DNA of 64,000 bases from Gibbula magus. Lineage: Eukaryota; Mollusca; Gastropoda; Trochida; Trochidae. The DNA is taken from positions 82,048,134 through 82,112,133 of the forward strand of contig OW388293.1 of the NCBI GenBank assembly GCA_936450465.1. Reading direction: 5' to 3'. Below, in pieces: positions 56,751-64,000 of the stretch (within the stretch, counting starts at the first letter, position 1; every line of letters begins with the position of its first letter). Both the position numbers and the translations under genes were made by a program. Below the pieces are notes generated by a model. That model made no database searches and was not told the DNA's origin. It worked only from the letters and a program-made list of their open reading frames with translations.

Positions 56751-57680
56751 AATAAGTAATGTATGTCATGCCAAACATTATATGACTCAGGATGGGGGAA
56801 CTGCTGTTGAGCGGTGTTATGTCATAAATCCACGGCCCAGTACGTCCAGACAAAATGTATAAATCAATATATATTAATCCTGTTACTATGAATAGTTATC
56901 CTTTCTAAAAATGGTATTACTTTACGTGTACACTTGCTACTTTAATGAATGAGAGATCGTTAGAAGTTTTAAAGAAGGTCAATCGATATTCATCTATTGT
57001 GGTTGAACTTATAATTATGTTCCTTCAATTTCGACGTTTTCTTCCAGGTGCAACAAACACCTTTCGAGGAAAATTCCTCAGTGCTTTCTCAACCTTGTTC
57101 CTCTCGTGAGCATGTTAGAGTGCAGACCACTCCTAGTGTTTAGAAATAACAAAATAGAATTTCAAAATTAACCTTTTTATTTTCCCTCAAAATTATTATA
57201 TAAAATATATACAACATAGTTTAAAGTTATACATATGTAATTTCTATGAATTCACTAAGTGTGAAAACATAGCGATTATTACAACCAAATGTGATAAATA
57301 ATCAAAGTCAATTTGTTTTATAATCATAGATTTCAGAGAGCACATGCTGCCCCATCGGCCAACAGAGTCATTCTGACAGAGTCAATTCAACAAGCACGAG
57401 CTACGAGCATGTCCAATGTGCTGCACGTGCATTGTCCTGCACGCACTGAACACGAGTTGTGTTTGGGCGACATGTTTCATCAACGGGAACTGTCCTTCAG
57501 TTCAAAGGTAACGATATTAAATTAGTTTATTTCCGTTATTTCCGATCCATTATGTAATGAGTAACGGCCATGTAGGATGTCAATATAATGAGTAATATAT
57601 GCATGTAGTCACATTCTTCATATCCATCATATAAGCAATTTCAGTTAGGAATACATATATACATGCTGGTGGATGTATTA
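56751..57680. other. No recognisable feature
   Basis: AT-rich sequence. The 70-codon frame at 57,313-57,525 has a richer base composition than its surroundings and ends next to a possible GT splice donor (TTCAAAGGTAACG at about 57,505), but I recognise no domain. Confidence 0.4.
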
Positions 57681-57681
57681 A

Positions 57682-57885
57682 TGTATATACATCACTTCCG
57701 TAGGACCCAAAGCCTACCACCAACCGAGGCGCAGCAAGTGGAAGACATTCGTACCAGAGGAATATAGGATATTAAATCTACTACTTTCAGAAGAAGCGGA
57801 AGATGCCTTTGTAGCCTGGACAGAATCTGATACCGACTTCCATAAAAAGTATCCCTTATGTCATTATGAATACATTTTTTTTTAA
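57682..57885 (+). other. Open segment of about 65 codons without ATG, possible exon
   Basis: One frame is open from about 57,682 to the stop near 57,885 and reads GPKAYHQPRRSKWKTFVPEE, then YRILNLLLSEEAEDAFVAWT, then ESDTDFHKKYPLCHYEY. Its composition (charged, few low-complexity runs, higher GC) differs from the flanks, which is why I list it. No known domain, no homologue in the window; could be an old transposon remnant. Confidence 0.2.
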
Positions 57886-57889
57886 ATTC

Positions 57890-59230
57890 CTTCGTTAATA
57901 TTAGCAGTTACGGAGCATATGCACATTCCGTTTCATATCCAATCCGACCTTTGGAATATGTGTATTTACCATATGAAATGTAAGCATAAAAATTAATTAT
58001 ATTTGGCACAAAACTAATAGGGCGGGCTCCACCCGATTACCAAATATTGCCAAAATGTTGTAAAAGAATGTGAAGTTGTTCATTTGAAAAAATACTTCAT
58101 TTGGAGTTAAAATAGTTTGACCACACTAAGGTTACTTACTTACGGGATGATACTAATAAATTAACTTCAGATTATATTAAGTTGTAATCAATTTAATTTT
58201 TATTGTGTGTATGACTTTATATTTAATGGCAAAGAAACAGTACAAAGGTTGATAGACTTGGATCTCTACTCGTAGCAAATAATGGATGCGCCTCCATAAT
58301 TGAAATAGTGAAATTAACTTTGATCATTCTCACAGTTTAGGAAACAATGACAACAGAGGCTGTGCTTGACAACTTCAAAAAATATGAAAGAGTTCAATCA
58401 TAAATTGTTACCGTATCATGAAACACCCTATTGTTCGTAATTATCTAATTATTACGTTCTTCAATATTAATATATCATTCATCATCATTGACATTTATTG
58501 CTTGAATGTGTCATTACATTTATCAATTAAGTGTTGCTAGTGTTAGGTAAATGAAAATTATTCTGTGATTTGCGTTTTGATTGATGTAGCCACAAGTAAT
58601 CTGGAGTGACATTTCCCTTTACATTTGATATTGCTCTGAATAAGGATGCGAGACTTGCTGCCAGAACATCAACAAGCAATGATTAATATTCGTGATCAGC
58701 TTACATCTTCATGTGATATCGATATAAACAGTTATTACACGCTCGTCGAGATGGTATTGTTAAGATTAAACTTGATTACTTTATTTTTTTATTGTGACAA
58801 AAATAATTAGCAGTACTCCATTATTTTCAGTGTTGAAGACCCATTTAGCAAATCGTTGGAAACGTGTAATGGAAAAAGAATAGAGTAGACTGTTTGATCA
58901 TACTTTTAATCTGTGTCGCATAAGTATCTCAGATCCCATTGAACACAGTATTAAATGTCCAAATCAAAACGTACTTCATGCAAAGTATAATACATTATAA
59001 TGGTATCGTGTTAGTGTCTAACAATTTTCATATTGCTGAATGAAGTGAGTTTCAGACGTCCGACGATGAATGTTACGTCTCAATATTACAATATGTATCA
59101 TAAACGACTTCCATATAGACTTAAAATATAGTTCACAATCTTGTCACATATAAACACACCATGACATTATGACAATTTTCATTGTAAATTATGTTTAAAA
59201 TATATAACCATTTTGGTGCCTATTAAAACA
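57890..59230. other. No recognisable feature
   Basis: AT-rich sequence, no matching copies, no plausible coding frame. Confidence 0.5.
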
Positions 59231-59235
59231 GACAT

Positions 59236-59259
59236 CTATATATATATATATATATATAT
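59236..59259. repeat. TA microsatellite
   Basis: About 12 TA units. Confidence 0.9.
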
Positions 59260-59473
59260 TTAGAGAGTGACACCTCCTTCTCTTTGTATTGTGAAGTTGG
59301 TTTATTTCTGATTAGGGAACACAATTATAAAATAAATATGTTTTCATTCTGATGGTTGAAAATATATTATAAGCATATGTGTCTATATATTTATCTTTAT
59401 AATATTTTATTCTGTTAGAATACTATTGCATGTTCAACTTAGCGTTTGACTGTTGCACATGTCACTGCATTTT

Positions 59474-59476
<3 letters not shown>

Positions 59477-59512
<36 letters not shown>
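59477..59512. repeat. TA microsatellite next to a Tc1 end
   Basis: About 18 TA units directly adjoining the left end of the Tc1 derivative. As Tc1 elements insert at TA, the array may have been the target. Confidence 0.9.
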
Positions 59513-59514
<2 letters not shown>

Positions 59515-60643
59515 AACTTAATCAAGCAACAACCTGACGCAGCATCTTTAACTTCCTACAATATTGTAAATATAATATATGTAAGTATGTTTATGATAGT
59601 TTAGTGGGGAAGGTTTGAGAATAAGCCTAGACAAAAAGACAAGGAATAGTCTTTTTTGTTACAATATTGTGCAGGTTTGATTGAATTTTCATACAAAACA
59701 TTGCCAAATTTACTTTTTCCTGCAGAGGTGTTAATGTCAGTTTAATTCAAACATATTGTTCATGGGACCAAACAATATTATCCTGAAGGTCCGAATATTT
59801 CAATCAATAGTTGGTGTGATCTCCCTGTGCACAAATGACTGATTCCAGACGCCTCCTCATTCCTTGCATCAATCTCAGTATTTGATCCTGAAGAATCCTG
59901 TTCCATTCCTCATGCAAAACGGCAGTCAAAGCATTAAGAGTATGGACAGGCTGGTCTCTCTGTCTGTCTGACACGGCTGCCCAAGATGTCCCACAAGTGT
60001 TCTATTGGATTGATATCCGGACCCATGGCTGCCCATGGTATCGTCTCAACCGCATTTTGTGATGACAGCGCGGGCTCTGTGTGGCCTGGCATTATCATTC
60101 ATAAAGATGAGTCTTGTGGCAAAAGGATGGTTTTCAAAATGGGAGATAACAGAGTTCCATGACCGGCGCCTTATAAGCCTCAACAAGGCCCTATCCTCTC
60201 GCAAGGTTGTCTTACAGAGTGTGCCAGGTCTTGGGATATCTTCAACATCGTTAGTAGCCCTGAATGTATTCAAACCTTTGGAAATAATGGAATAATTTCG
60301 CCCTATCTGACGTCCACTTTGTCTGAGGAACATCCCAGCATGTCTCATGCCAGTAATTTGCCACTGTGTAGCCTGTGACAATTGTCGTCGTGCCATGTCA
60401 GTAATTCAATTCAAATTAAGAATTGGGAGTTGTAAATTCAATCAGGAAAAACTTGAGTTTCAGCATATTGAGGGTTTGCCAGTTCATGTGGATCGTGCAT
60501 GCTGCACGTGCACCATAGCTCACCATGAGAATATTATGATCTATCCCAAGATGTAAATATACATTTTTAAGGCACAATTCTTTATTTCTTTAGAAGATTA
60601 TTGCTGATCGAATGTGGTGTTGCTTGATTAATTTACATGTATA
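59509..60643 (-). mobile_element. Tc1-like element, internally deleted
   Basis: The left end CTTAATCAAGCAACAACC and the right end (complement of GGTGTTGCTTGATTAATTTA) are inverted repeats sharing AATCAAGCAACA with the elements at 33,815 and 47,213. Inside is a transposase remnant on the minus strand that has lost its middle. This may be the coding relative of those miniature elements. Confidence 0.75.
59815..60396 (-). pseudogene. Tc1-like transposase with large internal deletion
   Basis: The N-terminus is well preserved: MARRQLSQATQWQITGMRHA, GRQIGRNYSIISKGL, RATNDVEDIPRPGTL and LREDRALLRLIRRRSWNS, a paired-type helix-turn-helix region. The frame then jumps directly to PFATRLIFMNDNARPHRARA, the second catalytic Asp region, so most of the segment between is missing. 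After a frame change the C-terminus reads PWAAMGPDINPIEHLWDILG and ends RRRLESVICAQGDHTNY and a stop. About 195 codons remain of the usual 330-350. Confidence 0.88.
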
Positions 60644-60649
60644 CGTCTC

Positions 60650-61195
60650 CTTTTGGTTTGACTTGATAACAATGTTATTAACATTACATTTCTAAATTCA
60701 AAATTGTTTGTTCTTCATTTGCACTATACATGGTTTTATTATTTGTACTTGAGATGGTAAACAGGGTTCCAACAAGTTATCTTGCATTCCAATTTCCGAG
60801 GTTATTCAAATTGTGTGTTGATATGTAAGATGACATGTACAACAGAGCTACGGACATTTGTCATCAGCTATTATCTGCTTTTATAGCTTTGATAGTTGTT
60901 AGCAAAACAGTTATTTAGCTTAAATTTTAAATCCTGTTCATATTACCAATTGATATTGGCAATCAGAGTAATACAAATTATAAATGGCCACATCTTTTTA
61001 TTTCAGATATGGAGAAACGGTAGAATATTTCTAGATATTTTTCAGTATGTACACATAGGATATCAATATTAATGTAAATGACAATAGAAGAAATGCTCAT
61101 TCCGTAGGGTGCGAATGAAAAAGTGAAATTTATGAAAGTTGTTTTATTAGTTTGAACTCAGTTGAAAAACGTGAAGCAAGTAGAACACTTGAAAC
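60650..61195. other. No recognisable feature
   Basis: AT-rich sequence without matching copies or open frames of note. Confidence 0.5.
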
Positions 61196-61202
61196 TGGAG
61201 AC

Positions 61203-61480
61203 ATCTAATCTAATCTAATCTATTCATCTTGTATAGCGCTGAAAGTTTCAGGTTAACTGTTCACTGGCGCTTGGGGAATATTTACAACATTATGTACATA
61301 GGACTTCTTGATTCAACAGTCATAAGCAATTTTGAAGAGATGGGTTTTTAAGTTTTTCCGAAATGTTGATGGAGTCTCTGATATTTTGATGTGTTCCGGA
61401 AGATCATTCCACAGAGTGGCGGCTGCGCATCTAAAACTGCGTTCACCCATAGCTGTCTTACATGCTGTTGATGTTCGATT
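61203..61480 (-). pseudogene. Non-LTR retrotransposon 3' end with ATCTA repeat tail
   Basis: The minus strand encodes TAMGERSFRCAAATLWNDLP, EHIKISETPSTFRKNLKTHL and FKIAYDC followed by a stop at 61,313. This is the typical C-terminal tail of ORF2 proteins of CR1/L2-like elements (AAxxLWNxLP ... FKxxLKTHLF). About 110 bp of 3' untranslated sequence follow, ending in TAGAT-type repeats (ATCTAATCTA at 61,205-61,222 on the plus strand). The copy is 5'-truncated to about 280 bp, but the visible 50 codons are still open. Confidence 0.8.
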
Positions 61481-61484
61481 AAAA

Positions 61485-62440
61485 CAATAGTGTATTCAAG
61501 TGTATCTATTGTGACGTGAATTACATAACGTCTATGCATTTATCTTTCAACTGATATATTAATTTTCTGAAGCATGTTACCGGAAACTCTCGAAATTAGT
61601 ACTTTCAAATTTTAAACGTTGAGAATCCAGTGCTTTATCACGAAACAATAGCCACTATCTATTTCACCACATTTGAGTGAAGTTAATGTGTCAGTTGATC
61701 TATATGTCATTGTTAATGTTTCCCTATTGATTGCAATAATAACATCATTCTGTTATAGTAATGATTATATTGTCATCATATGCGTTTATCTGTGAGAGCT
61801 TTCATGATTTCCATATCGTAACAGACAACGAGAAAACCCTTCTGTCAATAACCTGGACATACATTCAACAAAGCAGTCAAACTGACTAATACTGCCTAGG
61901 AAGAGGTTTCAATACAACAGCCAGTTGATCAATGGTTTCATCTTTATGCACTGGCAAAAAGCTCACATCAAGCAGATGTATCCACACATTATGAGCTAAT
62001 CGATATATAGGCGATCAAGCGTTTCATTATCTGGCATTACGACAGCTATGAATCGTTGATACTCTGATTTACTGACTTTGACAGCCATTACAAATGTTTT
62101 TGGGAAATGTTTTGTTGTCTAAAGTTATCCCGAGTTGTAAACATTGAGGACATACATGCTTAACTTTAAAACTGTCTAGCATGTAGAAAGTATGTAGTGT
62201 ATTGAATGCTGAAACTGGAATTTACGACAAGGAAGGAGATTATTTCAATATTAGTTTCCTAATCAACAGATATGTAACATGTATCTTCATCTTTAACAGC
62301 ACTTGACACCAAAGTTTTCATAGGGGCATACTTCCTTTCTCTAACAATAGTACTCACATTTTGTCCAAATGAATAACGCCCTCAGAGTTTTTTGTATCTA
62401 ATCATGTGTCGAATGGCCTTGCAAAGTGCTTACATACATA
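61485..62440. other. No recognisable feature
   Basis: AT-rich sequence; no repeat copies or coding signature seen. Confidence 0.5.
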
Positions 62441-62459
62441 GAGATTATTACCCGAGGAA

Positions 62460-62880
62460 GTGTGTCATATGACTTTTACGAAACGAGTGTTAATGTTTGT
62501 ATTGCCCAAGCGAGAGCGGGTGAGTAAGTGAGTTGGGGTTTAACGCCGCTTTCAAGAGTATTTTACTTATATCGCGGCTGCTAGTATTATGGCAGGGAGA
62601 AAGCCCGCAGCGCCATGTGGCTATGAACGCGAGCAGCGGCTGGAACTAGCGAACAATGGGTGGTACTACGCTGAAATTCAGTTTAGCATTGCACCCAAAC
62701 CTTTCTGCCTGTAGAACAGTTCTTCACTGCAGACAAAGTTGCCGTGCCCCTTGCGGGATTCGAACCCCGGATCTCTTGATCCGAAGCCGAACGCGCTAAC
62801 CACTGCGCTATCCCGCCCCGAGCGTGAGCGAGGGTTATACATAAATGTGCACGAGTTTCGTAAAAGTCATATTGCACACT
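62460..62880. repeat. Foldback element with a SINE inserted in its loop
   Basis: The left arm (about 62,460-62,520, TGTCATATGACTTTTACGAA) is complementary to the right arm (about 62,820-62,878, TTCGTAAAAGTCATATTGCA). The loop CAAGCGAGAGCG / GAGCGTGAGCGAGGG is split by the SINE at 62,521-62,818. Without the SINE the foldback would be about 120 bp long. Confidence 0.75.
62521..62818 (-). mobile_element. tRNA-derived SINE in a foldback loop
   Basis: Minus strand; head at 62,748-62,818 with intact A and B boxes, 3' end with a short GAGTAAGTGAG tail. A small internal deletion is seen near 62,625 (CTATGAACGCGAGCAGCGG, lacking the GCGGTGAAACCT part). The target duplication is short, about GAGCG. 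Confidence 0.88.
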
Positions 62881-62934
62881 TTCGAGTGTAATACTTTCTT
62901 AATTACACAATCTATTCCCATTTGAATCGTGTAA

Positions 62935-63116
62935 AAATAGCCAGGACACGGCACACATCTGTTGCGACGGCAAGCTACAGTGACGTCACGAACCATTGTT
63001 TTATGACGTCACAGACGGGAAGTCGCGGTGAAACAAGGGTTTCTAGGCAAACGTGATATGTACACATGTGCTCGTATTGAAAATATTCACTCGGTTATTT
63101 CCGACCATATGGGTAA
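62935..63116. repeat. CRE-containing MITE-like repeat
   Basis: Contains TGACGTCA at 62,981 and 63,004. Its right part, read in reverse complement, matches 31,757-31,815 and 6,480-6,540 (ACGAGCACATGTG followed by ATATC.CGTTTG.CTAG). It ends with CATATGGGTAAT, the same end motif as the putative MITE at 48,523. Confidence 0.55.
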
Positions 63117-63349
63117 TAACTAACATTTACACACGATATAATCAAAATTTTCAATGCACAATTGATTCAGTAGGTCCTTGGATTGAACGTTCTATTGTGA
63201 CTATGCCTAACTGGGCGTGAAGTTCAGTCACACATATGGCTGAAAGGATTTAGAATTATTGGATTGTAGGATGGTTGGAGAAAAACTATGTATGTAATAA
63301 GTAACAAAACAACGTCGGGGAAGTTTTTTCTTAGGATAAAGCTTTAGCC

Positions 63350-63960
63350 ATTGACAGTTAGATGGTTGGCACTTAAAGATACTGACGCGAATCTAACCCT
63401 CATCAATTTTGAGAGACTGATACAGGTCGATGCTGATGATGGTTTCAGGCCAGCGGTTCTGAAGGATTCTTCTGAGATGAAAATCTCTTCTCTGCTTTTT
63501 GTGATTTTGTGATCTTCATATGTCTCTCCCCATATAGTAGAACGGACTGGATATGATAGTTGAATGGCCCCATCTTGGTGTCTGTTGAGATCGTCTTGAT
63601 TCTATTTTATGTTTTCCAGCTCTAGAAACGCTGCTCTTGGTTTTTTCTATTCTTGCCTTTACTGCAGTTGCAGCTGTTATGCCGTGCTTGTCCACAATAC
63701 TGCGCAGATAGGTGGAGCTATCTGTTTCCGTTAGAGCGAAGCTATCTTGTATGATTGGGTCAAAACTGTTTTCATAAAAGGATCTTGGACTTTCCCTGAT
63801 GGATATTGAGGACTACCTGTTAAGAGATGATGTTAGTTCATTGGTTTTGTCTTGTACTTGGTATCTACTGTGAGCGAAAAAGGCAAGGTCACCAGCAAAG
63901 TTTAGATCCGTTGGTTGTTTGCACATTCTATGCTATTTTTTCTCTGTTATCTTGTCAGTC
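63350..63960 (-). pseudogene. Non-LTR reverse transcriptase, relic
   Basis: In coding order the minus strand reads TDLNFAGDLAFFAHSRYQVQ and DKTNELTSSLN, then after a frameshift FALTETDSSTYLRSIVDKHG and VKARIEKTK, then a weaker stretch ending LRRILQNRWPETIISIDLYQ. This is the palm and thumb region of a non-LTR reverse transcriptase. The catalytic FADD is changed to FAGD and stops and frameshifts follow, so it is dead. The order fits CR1- or RTE-like elements common in invertebrates. It continues towards the window edge without clear further match. Confidence 0.8.
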
Positions 63961-64000
63961 TCGTTGTTATTGCAAGAAGGAAAAGGAATGATGATTACTT

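Noticed and set aside
59810..60300. Plus-strand open frame of 86 codons at 60,035-60,295
   Set aside because: Antisense to the Tc1 transposase remnant.

Overview
The window reads as AT-rich nuclear DNA from an animal, most likely a mollusc and probably a gastropod. The evidence is the non-LTR, Tc1, PIF/Harbinger and Merlin transposon families, tRNA-derived SINEs with ACTC-type tails, TA microsatellites and intron-like splice junctions, with no operons or ribosome binding sites. The mollusc call is an inference from remembered repeat types and has not been checked by a search. I see no convincing complete host gene. Almost everything recognisable is mobile or duplicated DNA.

Layout. About 0.25-31.9 kb is dominated by a complex segmental duplication. 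Block R1 (about 1.0-12.7 kb), block R2 (about 15.45-25.24 kb) and block R3 (about 25.24-31.95 kb) are the same sequence repeated in direct order. Partial further copies lie at 36.2-37.7 kb (R5), 38.8-40.1 kb (R6) and 48.0-52.8 kb (R4). Insertions present in one copy and absent from the others date the events. A 2.7-kb PIF/Harbinger transposon (12,729-15,451) sits only in R1, and the matching sites in R2/R3 and R4 are empty. A foldback element is shared by R2 and R3 only. One SINE is shared by R1 and R2. The blocks repeat an exon-like piece coding for two hydrophobic segments, four times on the minus strand and twice, shorter, on the plus strand.

At 40,525-46,378 lies an apparently full-length non-LTR retrotransposon of the RNase H-bearing I/Jockey type, on the minus strand. 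Its ORF1 (gag-like, three zinc knuckles) and ORF2 (endonuclease, reverse transcriptase, RNase H) are both open, and all catalytic residues I looked for are present. It is inserted into an older, decayed Tc1-like transposase gene and is flanked by a 12-bp target-site duplication. A second, 163-bp truncated copy of the same 3' end, also with a 12-bp duplication, lies inside an intron of the Harbinger transposase gene.

The tRNA-derived SINEs (complete or partial at eight places) end in nearly the same 3' sequence as this LINE: a GCGGCGTTAAAC core followed by ACTC repeats. The simplest reading is that the LINE machinery mobilises the SINE. This intact LINE plus its likely SINE partner is the most interesting system in the window.

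From 52.8 kb to the end are relics of at least three other non-LTR elements (52.8-53.5, 61.2-61.5 and 63.35-63.96 kb), a Merlin-type transposase relic (55.3-56.15 kb), a deletion derivative of a Tc1 element (59.5-60.65 kb), more SINEs and several foldback elements. The CRE-like palindrome TGACGTCA occurs 22 times, far more than composition predicts, mostly inside the repeats. All homology statements are by eye; no alignment or database search was run.
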